This document shows, in pieces, positions 1 through 6,951 of a DNA stretch of 7,368 nucleotides. The position numbers were made by a program, and so were the translations under genes. Within the stretch, counting starts at the first letter, position 1, and the number at the start of each line of letters is the position of its first letter. The notes below the pieces were generated by a model. That model had not been told where the DNA came from, made no database searches, and was given only the letters and a program-made list of their open reading frames with translations. Origin of the DNA: Erysipelotrichaceae bacterium (lineage in GTDB: Bacteria; Bacillota_I; Bacilli_A; Erysipelotrichales; Erysipelotrichaceae); the NCBI GenBank assembly GCA_003520745.1, contig DOUE01000011.1, positions 18,492 through 25,859 of the forward strand, written 5' to 3'.

Positions 1-1151
1 CACGCAACCATTATGGACTGACGCAGATCGACGAAAACGCGGTGTATGAACGTAAAGACAAGATCGTCGCGGAGTTGACCGCGACTTTGACCCAACAGAT
101 CGCCGCCAAGAAAATCCGTTTGGTCCAAGGGGAAGCGACCTTCGTCGATGACCGTACGATCGAAGTGAGGGGGGAAAGACTGACGGCCGATTTCATTCTG
201 ATCGCGACCGGAAGCAAGAACCGGGTCTTCGATTTCCCGGGAAACGCGAAACTGTGGACCAGCGACGACGCGTTGTTTCAACCTTTTTCTTCCAGGAAAA
301 AGATCCTGTTGATCGGTGGCGGGGTCATCGGGATCGAATTGGCCGCGATGTACCATGGCTTGGGACACGAGGTGTCGATCTTCGAGAAAGAAGCGAGGAT
401 CTTACCCAACACCCCCAAGGATTTGGTTCAGAGTCTGATGATGGACTACAAAAAAGAGAACATACGCATTATGACGTCGATCGCGATCACCAAGATCACG
501 CAGGATGAGAACTACACCGTCGAATACAACGGTCAGATCGAAACTTTCGACGTGGTCGTCCTCTGTGCGGGACGGATTCCCAACACCGACGGACTTAACC
601 TAAACGCAACGGGAGTGGTCGTGGAGCGCGGTTTGATTCAGGTCGATTCCAACTATCAAACCAGTGTTGGGCACATCTACGGCGTCGGCGATGCGTCCTG
701 TCGCATCCAGTTGGCGCATGTGGCGACCCGCCAAGCGCTCTTGGCGATGGAACATATGATCCACCAGACCCCCTGCCCTCCCTTCATCATCCCCAATGCG
801 ATATACACGCCGATACAAGCCGCCTGGATCGGGATGAGCGAAGAGGAACTCAAGGCCAAAGGCATCGCCTACCGTACGTTCAGACAACCCTTGGGAGCGT
901 CGGCCAAGCAGAAGATCAAAGGCGACGGACGACGCTATCTCAGTGTCAACCTCGATGAAAATAACCTTATCCTGGGCGTTTCACTCTACCTCAGCGACGC
1001 TTCCGAGTTCCTTCCTTTCTTCACTTTCCTGATGGAAAACAAGATCCCTTTCACCCAAGCCTCCTCCATCCTATTCCCCCACCCGACGTTGAGCGAAGCG
1101 ATCGGCGAACTCGCCGCGATCCTTGCCGAGAAAAGCAAGACTCTTCATTGA
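1..1151 (+). CDS. lpd: dihydrolipoamide dehydrogenase, C-terminal part (5' end outside window); probable glycine cleavage L-protein
   Basis: Oxidises the dihydrolipoyl arm of GcvH (or of a 2-oxo-acid dehydrogenase E2) using FAD, a redox-active disulfide and NAD+, in the cytoplasm. The frame is open from base 3, so the gene runs in from the left; 382 residues are visible. A family protein has about 450-470, so roughly 80 N-terminal residues are missing, including the FAD-binding GxGxxG and the CxxxxC disulfide. Visible marks, in order: ATGSKN; the NAD-binding LIGGGVIGIELA; CAGRIPNTDGL; the second FAD motif YGVGDAS; and a C-terminal dimerisation domain ending in FPHPTLSEAIGE, which carries the catalytic His-Glu pair (HPTxxE). 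The GTG at 42 is internal, not a start. The gene lies directly before the gcv operon with no terminator between, which argues for a dedicated L-protein. A pyruvate dehydrogenase E3 or a related disulfide reductase cannot be excluded without the N-terminus. Confidence 0.9.
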   Translation, partial: RNHYGLTQIDENAVYERKDKIVAELTATLTQQIAAKKIRLVQGEATFVDDRTIEVRGERLTADFILIATGSKNRVFDFPGNAKLWTSDDALFQPFSSRKKILLIGGGVIGIELAAMYHGLGHEVSIFEKEARILPNTPKDLVQSLMMDYKKENIRIMTSIAITKITQDENYTVEYNGQIETFDVVVLCAGRIPNTDGLNLNATGVVVERGLIQVDSNYQTSVGHIYGVGDASCRIQLAHVATRQALLAMEHMIHQTPCPPFIIPNAIYTPIQAAWIGMSEEELKAKGIAYRTFRQPLGASAKQKIKGDGRRYLSVNLDENNLILGVSLYLSDASEFLPFFTFLMENKIPFTQASSILFPHPTLSEAIGELAAILAEKSKTLH

Positions 1152-1176
1152 GTTTTCTCGTCATTGAACGTATAAT
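1148..1176 (+). promoter_or_regulatory. gcv operon promoter (-35 TTGAGT, -10 TATAAT)
   Basis: A perfect -10 box TATAAT at 1171-1176 lies 17 bases after TTGAGT at 1148-1153, which matches the consensus TTGACA at four of six positions. Transcription should start near 1183, just before the first glycine aptamer. The -35 box overlaps the lpd stop codon (TGA, 1149-1151). The box match and spacing are seen in the sequence; activity is inferred. Confidence 0.75.
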
Positions 1177-1186
1177 GGGTACAGTA

Positions 1187-1345
1187 GATCGAATGAAGAA
1201 TCCGGGAGAGACCATATAGGAGCCGAAGGAGCAAAGCGCAGAAACTCTCAGGCAAAAGGACCGGATTTGGACGAAACTTCGTAGAGCGAGAAATCCACCG
1301 AAGAAGCAATCCGCAAGGAGAATCTTTCAGGTAAAAGGAACGAAG
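1187..1345 (+). ncRNA. tandem glycine riboswitch (gcvT motif, two aptamers)
   Basis: Two glycine aptamers sit in series in the gcvT leader. Aptamer 1 is closed by a 7-bp stem, AATCCGG (1199-1205) with CCGGATT (1261-1267), and contains the conserved GGGAGAG, GCCGAAGGAGCAA and AACTCTCAGGCAAAAGGAC blocks. Aptamer 2 is closed by CTTCGT (1278-1283) with ACGAAG (1340-1345) and contains ACCGAAGAAGCAA and TTTCAGGTAAAAGGA. A short leader-linker pairing TCG (1189-1191) with CGA (1272-1274), next to AATGA and TGGA, fits the kink-turn known between leader and linker in this family. The last three bases of the aptamer 2 closing stem also form the base of the terminator (1343-1368). Glycine binding should therefore prevent termination and switch the operon on, as known for Bacillus subtilis gcvT. 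Identity is clear from conserved blocks and location; the direction of control is inferred. Confidence 0.95.
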
Positions 1346-1372
1346 GCGCACATTACTTTGTGCGCTTTTTTT
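1343..1372 (+). terminator. riboswitch-controlled intrinsic terminator
   Basis: The stem GCGCACA (1346-1352) pairs with TGTGCGC (1359-1365) around the 6-base loop TTACTT. Three more pairs at the base (AAG, 1343-1345) reach into the seven-T run at 1366-1372. The AAG is shared with the 3' strand of the aptamer 2 closing stem, so the two structures compete. This is the expression platform of the glycine riboswitch. Confidence 0.88.
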
Positions 1373-1376
1373 GCGC

Positions 1377-1382
1377 AAGGAG
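1377..1382 (+). promoter_or_regulatory. gcvT ribosome binding site (AAGGAG)
   Basis: AAGGAG stands four bases before the ATG at 1387. It fixes the gcvT start there. The longer in-frame reading from GTG at 1360 begins inside the terminator stem and has no binding site. Confidence 0.8.
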
Positions 1383-1386
1383 CACC

Positions 1387-2457
1387 ATGGAAAAGAAAAC
1401 ACCGTTGTATGACATGCATGTGGCATTGAAAGGGAACATCGTCCCTTTCGCAGGGTATTTGCTTCCGGTCAACTATCCCGACGGGATTCTCCATGAACAC
1501 CGTTTGGTAAGGACGAAAGCCGGTTTATTCGACGTGAGCCACATGGGGGAGCTGATCCTGGAGGGGAAGGACGCTTTGGCGAACCTTCAGTATCTGATCA
1601 CCAACGATTATCGCAGTTTGGAAATCGGATTCGTACGCTACGGGATCTTAGTGAAGGAAGACGGCACGACCGTCGACGATTTATTGGTCTACCGCATGGA
1701 TGAGAATAAGTATTTGATCGTCGTCAACGCTTCCAACATCGAAAAGGATGAAGAATGGTTCAGGGCGCATCTCTTCGGGGAAGTCACCCTCACCAACATC
1801 AGCGAAGACGTCGGCCAGGTCGCGCTTCAGGGACCCATGGCGAAGGAAGTCCTCGCCAAGATCTGCAACGACCTTCCCGAAACCTACTACAGTTTCAAAG
1901 ACAAGGTTAACGTGGCGGGGATCCCCTGCCTGGTCAGCGCCACGGGGTATACGGGTGAAGCCGGGTATGAGATCTACTGCGATGCGAAGGACACCGAAGT
2001 GTTGTTCAGCGCGATCCTGGATGCCGGGAAAGACGAAGGCGTACAAGCCTGCGGCTTGGGGTGTCGCGACACGCTACGGTTGGAAGCGGCCATGCCCCTT
2101 TACGGTCATGAGTTAAGCGAAGAGATCACGCCGTTGGAAGCCGGATTGAAGATGTTCGTGAAACTGGATAAAGAAGACTTCATCGCCAAAGATGCGCTGT
2201 CACTGGCCCCGAAACGCCGTCGGATCGGGCTTGAACTGATCGACCGCGGGATCGCACGGGAACATACGCCGGTCTGGGTCGATGGCAAGGAAGTCGGGTT
2301 CGTGACGTCGGGGACGATGAGTCCCACCTTAGGCAAAGCGATCGCGATGGCGATCGTCGATGCGGAAGCGATCGACGCACCGGAATTCAAATTGGATGTT
2401 CGGGGAAGGATACTGACCGCCAAGCGGATCCCGCTCCCCTTCTACAAACGTAAATAA
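1387..2457 (+). CDS. gcvT: aminomethyltransferase, glycine cleavage T-protein
   Basis: T-protein takes the aminomethyl group from lipoyl-GcvH, releases ammonia and transfers the methylene to tetrahydrofolate, giving 5,10-methylene-THF. It has 356 residues, close to the usual 360-370. The ATG at 1387 is chosen for its AAGGAG. The folate-binding domain shows FAGYLLPVNY (21-30), GLFDVSHMGE (46-55), TVDDLLVYR (95-103) with the Asp pair expected at the catalytic site, VVNASN (112-117), ALQGP (146-150) and TGYTGEAGYEIY (186-197). GLGCRDTLRLEA (223-234) is the conserved GLGxRDxLRLE segment, with Cys226 where Ala is common. The C-terminal barrel domain carries GFVTSGTMSPTLGKAIAMA (304-322). First gene of the riboswitch-controlled operon; the stop is followed at once by the gcvH ribosome binding site. 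Related YgfZ and dimethylglycine dehydrogenase domains are unlikely given the gcv context. Confidence 0.97.
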   Translation: MEKKTPLYDMHVALKGNIVPFAGYLLPVNYPDGILHEHRLVRTKAGLFDVSHMGELILEGKDALANLQYLITNDYRSLEIGFVRYGILVKEDGTTVDDLLVYRMDENKYLIVVNASNIEKDEEWFRAHLFGEVTLTNISEDVGQVALQGPMAKEVLAKICNDLPETYYSFKDKVNVAGIPCLVSATGYTGEAGYEIYCDAKDTEVLFSAILDAGKDEGVQACGLGCRDTLRLEAAMPLYGHELSEEITPLEAGLKMFVKLDKEDFIAKDALSLAPKRRRIGLELIDRGIAREHTPVWVDGKEVGFVTSGTMSPTLGKAIAMAIVDAEAIDAPEFKLDVRGRILTAKRIPLPFYKRK

Positions 2458-2469
2458 AGGAGAATTACC

Positions 2470-2841
2470 ATGGAAAACACATTTTTCACCGCCTCCCACG
2501 AATGGGTCAAATTCCTCGATGACAACCATGCCGAAGTCGGCATCACCGACTACGCCCAACACGCCTTAGGGGACATCGTCTACGTCAATCTGCCGGAAGC
2601 CGGCGATAAGGTCATGGAAGCATCGCGTTTCGGGGATGTCGAGTCCGTCAAAGCCGTCAGCGACCTGATTTCGCCCATCAGCGGCACGGTCGTCGAAACC
2701 AACGACGTTTTGGTGAATACGCCGGAAAAACTGAATGAAGACGCGATGGGGACCTGGATTTTGAAGGTCGAAGGAAACTTCGATCGTACCGGTCTGCTCA
2801 CCAAAAAACAATACGAAACACTTTTGGCACAGGGACACTAA
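2470..2841 (+). CDS. gcvH: glycine cleavage system H protein (lipoyl carrier)
   Basis: H-protein carries the aminomethyl intermediate on a lipoamide arm between P-, T- and L-proteins. It has 123 residues, within the usual 120-130. The N-terminal FTASHEWVKF is the typical H-protein opening. ITDYAQHALGDIVYVNLPEAG (25-45) is the standard core. The lipoylation site is Lys61 in GDVESVKAVSD (55-65), followed by ISPISGTVVETND. The gene starts 12 bases after the gcvT stop, with an AGGAG (2458-2462) that overlaps the gcvT TAA at its edge; spacing to ATG is seven bases. Tight packing fits co-transcription with gcvT. No lipoate ligase or lipoate synthase is visible in the window, so the lipoylating enzyme is encoded elsewhere. 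Confidence 0.97.
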   Translation: MENTFFTASHEWVKFLDDNHAEVGITDYAQHALGDIVYVNLPEAGDKVMEASRFGDVESVKAVSDLISPISGTVVETNDVLVNTPEKLNEDAMGTWILKVEGNFDRTGLLTKKQYETLLAQGH

Positions 2842-2842
2842 C

Positions 2843-4156
2843 ATGGCTTCCTACGTCGTCAACACCAAAGAACAACGGGAGAAGATGCTAGCGGAAGCGG
2901 GGATCGACGAACAGTCGTTCTATGCCTCGATTCCCCAAGACGTCAAGCTTCAGCGTCCGCTGAATCTTCCAAAGGGAAAGAGCGAACTCGAAGTCCTACG
3001 CCATATGAAGCATCTGGCTTCCCTCAACACGGTCTATGATGTCGTCCTACGCGGAGCGGGATCGGAATCCCATTTCATCCCCGCCGTCGTCCGTCAACTT
3101 AGCGCCCGTGAAGAATTCGTCACCGCCTATACCCCTTATCAAGCCGAATTATCGCAGGGGATCCTGCAGTCCATTTTCGAATACCAGTCCTCGATCTGCG
3201 CCATCACCGGCATGGATGCCTGCAACGCCTCCGTCTATGACGGGGCGTCCGCGGTTGCGGAAGCCGTCAATATGACCGGCGACCGGAAACGCACGGTCGC
3301 CCTACTTCCCAAATCGATCCATCCCGAAACCTTGGAAACGGTGAAAACCTATACCCAATGGCTTCCGATCACCGTAAAGGAAGTCGAGATCAAGGATGGT
3401 AAAGTGGATGTTGAATCGCTGAAATCATTGTTAACCCAAGAAACCGCCTGCCTTGTCCTCCAACAACCCAATTACTTCGGGATTTTGGAAGATGTGGAAG
3501 GATTGGCGAAACTCGCCCACGAAGCGGGAGCGAAAGTCATTGTTTCCGCCAACCCCATGACCTTGGGTGTTCTTAAAACCCCGCGTGAACAAGGCGCTGA
3601 CATCGCGGTCGGCGAAGCGCAACCCTTGGGACTTCCGATGTCTTTCGGCGGTCCTTACCTTGGCTATATGGCGACGACCACCGACATGGTCCGCCGCTTA
3701 CCGGGACGCATCGTCGGACAAACCAAGGATTTGGATGGTAAACGCGCTTTCGTGTTGACCCTTCAAGCGCGTGAACAACATATCCGAAGAGAGAAAGCCT
3801 CCAGTTCGATCTGCAGTAACCAGGCGCATTGCGCCCTGACCGCAGGCATGTATCTGGCCGCCATGGGTCCACAAGGGCTCAAGGACGTCGCCACCCACTG
3901 CACCTCCAAAGCCCATTACCTTTTCAATCAACTATCCACCCTCGGATTCAAACTCCGCTATGATTCATCCTTCTTCCATGAATTCGTCACCGACGGACCT
4001 CTTTCTTCACATAAGGTCGAAGACGTCCTCTCGAGCCATGGCATTCTCTCCGGTCTTCCCTTGGATGAAACCGGCATCCTCTGGTGCGTCACGGAAACCA
4101 GCACCAAAAACGACTTGGATCGTGTCGTATCCATCCTGAAGGAGGTGCTCGCATGA
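2843..4156 (+). CDS. gcvPA: glycine dehydrogenase (decarboxylating) subunit 1, P-protein N-terminal half
   Basis: With GcvPB it forms the PLP-dependent glycine decarboxylase that loads the aminomethyl group on GcvH and releases CO2. It has 437 residues, usual for the split form (about 440-450). Family marks in order: NLPKGKSELEVLRH (41-54), HFIPAVVRQL (77-86), EFVTAYTPYQAELSQG (91-106), ITGMDACNASVYDGASAVAEA (121-141), GEAQPLGLPMSFGGPYLG (257-274) and REQHIRREKASSSICSNQA (310-328). It keeps the fold-type I aminotransferase shape but lacks the PLP lysine, which is in GcvPB, as expected. The ATG lies one base after the gcvH stop, and only a weak AGGGA (2831-2835) precedes it, so translation is probably coupled to gcvH. 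The 3' end overlaps the gcvPB start by four bases. Confidence 0.96.
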   Translation: MASYVVNTKEQREKMLAEAGIDEQSFYASIPQDVKLQRPLNLPKGKSELEVLRHMKHLASLNTVYDVVLRGAGSESHFIPAVVRQLSAREEFVTAYTPYQAELSQGILQSIFEYQSSICAITGMDACNASVYDGASAVAEAVNMTGDRKRTVALLPKSIHPETLETVKTYTQWLPITVKEVEIKDGKVDVESLKSLLTQETACLVLQQPNYFGILEDVEGLAKLAHEAGAKVIVSANPMTLGVLKTPREQGADIAVGEAQPLGLPMSFGGPYLGYMATTTDMVRRLPGRIVGQTKDLDGKRAFVLTLQAREQHIRREKASSSICSNQAHCALTAGMYLAAMGPQGLKDVATHCTSKAHYLFNQLSTLGFKLRYDSSFFHEFVTDGPLSSHKVEDVLSSHGILSGLPLDETGILWCVTETSTKNDLDRVVSILKEVLA

Positions 4157-5595
4157 GTAAGCTAATCTTCGAACTCAGCAGTGTCGGTCGACGCTGCTCG
4201 GAACTTCCTCCCCTCGACGTTGAACTCATTGAGTTCGATGAAGCGTTGACCCGTCAAAGCACCCCTTCCATCCCGGAAGTCGCTGAAGTCGATCTCGTCC
4301 GCCATTACATGGAACTCTCACGCCAAGCCTTCGGCGTCGACAACGGTTTCTATCCGTTGGGCTCCTGTACGATGAAATACAACCCCAAGATCAACGAAGA
4401 AACCTCTTCCTTGGCGGGATTCGCCCAAATCCATCCCTTACAACCCGAATCCACCGTCAACGGTGCGCTCCAGTCGATGGATGAACTCTCTTCCGCATTA
4501 TGTGAAGTCACCGGCATGGACGCGTTCACGCTCCAGCCTTCCGCCGGCGCCCACGGGGAATTCACCGGACTCTTGCTGATCCATGCCTACCACCAACACC
4601 GCAACGATCTTAAACGGACGAAGGTATTGGTTCCCGATTCCGCTCACGGCACCAATCCCGCATCCGCCGCGATGGCCGGCTATTCCGTCATCTCCGTCCC
4701 CTCCAACGACAAAGGCGGCGTGGATGTGGATGCCTTGAAGTCGGCGCTCAGCGATGAAGTCGCCGCATTGATGCTGACAAACCCCAATACTCTAGGCCTC
4801 TTCGATCCAAACATCCTTGAAATCAGCCGTTTGGTCCATGAAGCCGGAGGCTTGGTCTACTATGACGGCGCGAATCTCAACGCCATCATGGGCATCGCCC
4901 GTCCCGGAGACATGGGATTCGACGTCGTCCATCTCAACCTCCATAAAACCTTCTCCACCCCCCACGGCGGCGGCGGACCGGGTAGCGGACCGGTCGGAGT
5001 CAAATCCTGCCTCATCCCCTTCCTTCCTAAAGGAACCCTTCATCCCACAGAAAAGAAACTCACTGTTTCCAGCGAGTTCCCCATTGGTCGCATGCGTTCG
5101 TTCTATGGCAACTTCCTCACCAACATCCGTGCGCTCACTTATATTTTAAGCCTCGGTGGCGAAGGCCTCAAAGAAGCCAGTGAGAACGCCGTTCTTAACG
5201 CCAACTACATGATGGCCAAACTCAGCGATCTCTATCCTGTCGCCTACGTAGGACCCTGTATGCACGAATTCGTGGTCAGTTGCCAGAAACTCAAAGACGA
5301 AACCGGCATCACAGCGAAAGATGTATCAAAAGCCCTCCTGGACTACGGAATCCATCCCCCGACCATGTATTTCCCCAACATCGTCCATGAAGCCCTCATG
5401 ATCGAACCCACGGAAACTGAAAGCAAGGAAACCCTGGACAGAGCGATCGACGTACTCCGAGAAATCCACGCACTCGCGTACTCGAACCCTCAAGTCCTCC
5501 TTGACGCCCCTAAGACCATGCCTATCAAACGCGTGGACGATGTCCTGGCAGCCCGTCATCCGATTCTCAAATACACCCCTGAAGGAGCGCAATAG
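4153..5595 (+). CDS. gcvPB: glycine dehydrogenase (decarboxylating) subunit 2, P-protein C-terminal half with PLP lysine
   Basis: This is the catalytic, PLP-binding half of glycine decarboxylase, working as a complex with GcvPA. It has 480 residues, the normal split-subunit size. The start is the ATG at 4153, overlapping the gcvPA stop as ATGA, with GGAGG (4141-4145) seven bases upstream. An in-frame extension to 4084 lies inside gcvPA and is rejected. Marks: NGFYPLGSCTMKYNPKINEE near residues 58-77; SAHGTNPASAAMAGY; LTNPNTLGLFDPNI; YYDGANLNAIMG; and HLNLHKTFSTPHGGGGPGSGP, where Lys265 should be the PLP Schiff-base lysine. The Gly-rich run after it binds cofactor phosphate. Last gene of the operon. 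The final codons form the left arm of the terminator hairpin. Confidence 0.97.
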   Translation: MSKLIFELSSVGRRCSELPPLDVELIEFDEALTRQSTPSIPEVAEVDLVRHYMELSRQAFGVDNGFYPLGSCTMKYNPKINEETSSLAGFAQIHPLQPESTVNGALQSMDELSSALCEVTGMDAFTLQPSAGAHGEFTGLLLIHAYHQHRNDLKRTKVLVPDSAHGTNPASAAMAGYSVISVPSNDKGGVDVDALKSALSDEVAALMLTNPNTLGLFDPNILEISRLVHEAGGLVYYDGANLNAIMGIARPGDMGFDVVHLNLHKTFSTPHGGGGPGSGPVGVKSCLIPFLPKGTLHPTEKKLTVSSEFPIGRMRSFYGNFLTNIRALTYILSLGGEGLKEASENAVLNANYMMAKLSDLYPVAYVGPCMHEFVVSCQKLKDETGITAKDVSKALLDYGIHPPTMYFPNIVHEALMIEPTETESKETLDRAIDVLREIHALAYSNPQVLLDAPKTMPIKRVDDVLAARHPILKYTPEGAQ

Positions 5596-5608
5596 CGCTT
5601 CTTCTTTT
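5581..5608 (+). terminator. gcv operon intrinsic terminator overlapping the end of gcvPB
   Basis: A 10-bp stem (one G-T pair) is formed by 5581-5590 and 5595-5604 around the 4-base loop AATA. A four-T run (5605-5608) follows. The gcvPB stop codon TAG (5593-5595) starts in the loop and ends on the first base of the right arm, so the left arm encodes the last four residues. The T-run is short, so some read-through is possible. Confidence 0.75.
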
Positions 5609-5672
5609 ATGGAAACACAAAAATTAGTTAATAAAAAGCAAGTGTGATTTTTTTGAATTGGGTTCTCAAGTT

Positions 5673-5699
5673 AACCGCACTAAAAATATCATGTGGGTT
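5673..5699. repeat. imperfect inverted repeat in the right end of the IS
   Basis: AACC+CAC (5673-5676, 5678-5680) pairs with GTG+GGTT (5693-5699), seven pairs with one bulged base and a 12-base AT-rich loop. It has no T-run on either side, so it is not a terminator. It lies in the non-coding stretch between gcvPB and the transposase stop and may be a subterminal element of the IS. Confidence 0.35.
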
Positions 5700-5725
5700 G
5701 GAATTTTAGTTTGAAGGATTATAAT
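5698..5725 (+). promoter_or_regulatory. possible plus-strand promoter reading into the transposase 3' end (antisense)
   Basis: A perfect -10 TATAAT (5720-5725) lies 16 bases after TTGGAA (5698-5703), four of six to consensus. Transcription would start near 5732 and run antisense to the transposase gene. The region is AT-rich, so chance boxes are more likely than usual. Only the promoter-like sequence is seen; use is inferred. Confidence 0.4.
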
Positions 5726-5731
5726 GGTAAT

Positions 5732-5856
5732 GTAAGAGGATTACTTGTAAGCGCAACCCGTCTTACACAGGCCATAAATTATTCGCAGTAATTTATTGGC
5801 GCAGGCTATCGACGCAGCTTTCGGACGCATCGCGTTCGATTGGTGCGTCTTTTTTT
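5732..5856 (+). ncRNA. candidate antisense small RNA over the transposase 3' end
   Basis: Between the candidate promoter (5698-5725) and a T-run at 5850-5856 lie three hairpins on the plus strand. Hairpin 1 is TGTAAG (5746-5751) with CTTACA (5762-5767). Hairpin 2 is GCC+ATAAATTA (5771-5781) with TAATTTAT+GGC (5789-5800, one bulged T), eleven pairs around a 7-base loop. Hairpin 3 is GACGCA (5824-5829) with TGCGTC (5844-5849), followed by seven T. The predicted RNA is about 125 bases, 116 of them complementary to transposase mRNA. Antisense control of transposition is known for other IS families such as IS10; its use here is inference. The hairpins might instead be coincidence or DNA-level structure of the IS end. 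Confidence 0.3.
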
Positions 5857-6943
5857 GATAGAATTGCCGAATGCTTGATTCCTGCGTCTTCACTCTCAAA
5901 CTACACATCACAGCGAGGTAGAGAAGGCAACGCAGCCGCTTGTTTCCTTTCTTGGAGATATGCAGATGCAGTCCATCATTCTTACCGGATTGATAAATGA
6001 TAGGATCGATTCCCGCGTACGCGACCAATTGCTTCGGACCTTTGAATCTTCGAATGTCACCGATCTCCGCCAGGATCCGTGCCGCCAGGTTTTCACCGAT
6101 TCCAGGGATACTTTGAATGAGACGGAAGTCAGGCAGTTGTTTCGCAAGCTCGATCATCTTCTGAAGGGTTGCATCACAGAGTTCGATATAATATTCGACT
6201 TGCTTGATTTGACTCATCAGAATATCCACGTTCACGTCCTCTTCCCGACAACCGGAAACGCATTCCTGCGTATATCGAATCAGTTCCTCCGCCTTCTTTT
6301 CGCACCAGAGTTCGCGGTGCTCATTATGTTTCATAAGGAATGAACTGAGGGAATGCATACTTTTTCGACCCAATTGCTTCGGATGAGGAAACTTCTTGAG
6401 GATCTCGAGCGAGCTTTCCGTGTAGAGTTCGGGGAAGACCTTCTCATACCCCGGACAGACGATCTCAAGCGCCTCGTTGAAGCTTACTTTCGCCTTGCGG
6501 AGGTGATTTAAGAGGTTTTCATACTCGCGGTTGAGTTGGCGTAGCGTGTAGTAGAGTTCGTCTTCGGGTGCGACCTGTCTGAAGTCGTTGGCGAAGTAGA
6601 CTTTGGCGATGTTCTTGCAGTCTCGTTTATCGGTCTTTTTTGTCCGTAGCTCCTGTTTGCGAAACTTAGCGGACTGTAGCGGATTGACGATAATGTACGC
6701 AACTCCGTTGTCCTTTAGGAAACTCTCCAGTCCGCGGTGGTAGACGCCCGTCGCTTCGAAGACGACGACGGAGGTCTGCTCGGTCTGTTTGTCCAACTTC
6801 GACTTCAAGGTAAGAATCTCATTGAATCCCGATCGATCATGATCAATCTTCTGAACCTTGGAAAAACTCGTGTCGGAATCGATATAACCTTGGATGTGGC
6901 TATTTCCCTTGGAAACATCGACGGCGATGCATGATACTTTCAT
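5741..6943 (-). CDS. IS110-family transposase (DEDD/serine recombinase)
   Basis: IS110 transposases move the element by site-specific recombination through a circular form, guided by a bridge RNA. The protein has 400 residues (family about 300-450) and appears intact. The N-terminal RuvC-like DEDD domain shows Asp9 in IAVDVSKGNSH, Glu63 in VVVFEATGVY, and Asp105/Asp108 in TKKTDKRDCKNIA. A helical, charged middle (about 125-265) follows. The C-terminal Tnp_20 domain has the helix-hairpin-helix IPGIGENLAARILAEIGD (279-296), AYAGIDPIIYQSGK with the presumed catalytic Ser319, and the conserved KKGNKRLRCLLYLA. The start at 6943 is chosen for an AAGGAG (6952-6957) eight bases upstream; the frame stays open to 7144 but that part covers the structured leader. 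The long leader before the gene points to the IS110 rather than the IS1111 group. Confidence 0.93.
   Translation of the reverse strand: MKVSCIAVDVSKGNSHIQGYIDSDTSFSKVQKIDHDRSGFNEILTLKSKLDKQTEQTSVVVFEATGVYHRGLESFLKDNGVAYIIVNPLQSAKFRKQELRTKKTDKRDCKNIAKVYFANDFRQVAPEDELYYTLRQLNREYENLLNHLRKAKVSFNEALEIVCPGYEKVFPELYTESSLEILKKFPHPKQLGRKSMHSLSSFLMKHNEHRELWCEKKAEELIRYTQECVSGCREEDVNVDILMSQIKQVEYYIELCDATLQKMIELAKQLPDFRLIQSIPGIGENLAARILAEIGDIRRFKGPKQLVAYAGIDPIIYQSGKNDGLHLHISKKGNKRLRCLLYLAVMCSLRVKTQESSIRQFYQKKTHQSNAMRPKAASIACANKLLRIIYGLCKTGCAYK
5824..5856 (+). terminator. terminator-like hairpin on the plus strand, inside the transposase gene (antisense)
   Basis: A perfect 6-bp stem GACGCA/TGCGTC spans a 14-base loop, with a possible inner TCG/CGA pairing, and is followed by seven T. 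It would stop plus-strand transcripts that leak past the weak gcv terminator or start at the promoter near 5725. It lies wholly within coding sequence of the opposite strand. Confidence 0.5.
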
Positions 6944-6951
6944 ACTCCATT

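Noticed and set aside
254..508. 84-codon frame within lpd, and similar overlapping frames in the gcv genes
   Set aside because: They are shadows of strongly supported genes in other frames, with composition typical of out-of-frame translation.
1360..1386. GTG start for gcvT at 1360
   Set aside because: It lies in the right arm of the riboswitch terminator and has no ribosome binding site; the ATG at 1387 has one.
4084..4152. Upstream extension of gcvPB
   Set aside because: It lies inside gcvPA; the ATG at 4153 has a GGAGG and the usual four-base ATGA overlap.
5718..5725. Minus-strand -10 box in the palindrome ATTATAAT, reading out toward gcvPB
   Set aside because: No acceptable -35 at 16-18 bases; the minus-strand box exists only because the sequence is palindromic.
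5609..5740. Possible small gene or CRISPR-like repeats in the gap after gcvPB
   Set aside because: No start with a ribosome binding site and open frame, and no regular direct repeats; the gap is AT-rich IS end sequence with one imperfect inverted repeat.
5960..6343. 127-codon plus-strand reading frame
   Set aside because: It is the antisense shadow of the transposase, with no ribosome binding site and no recognisable motif.
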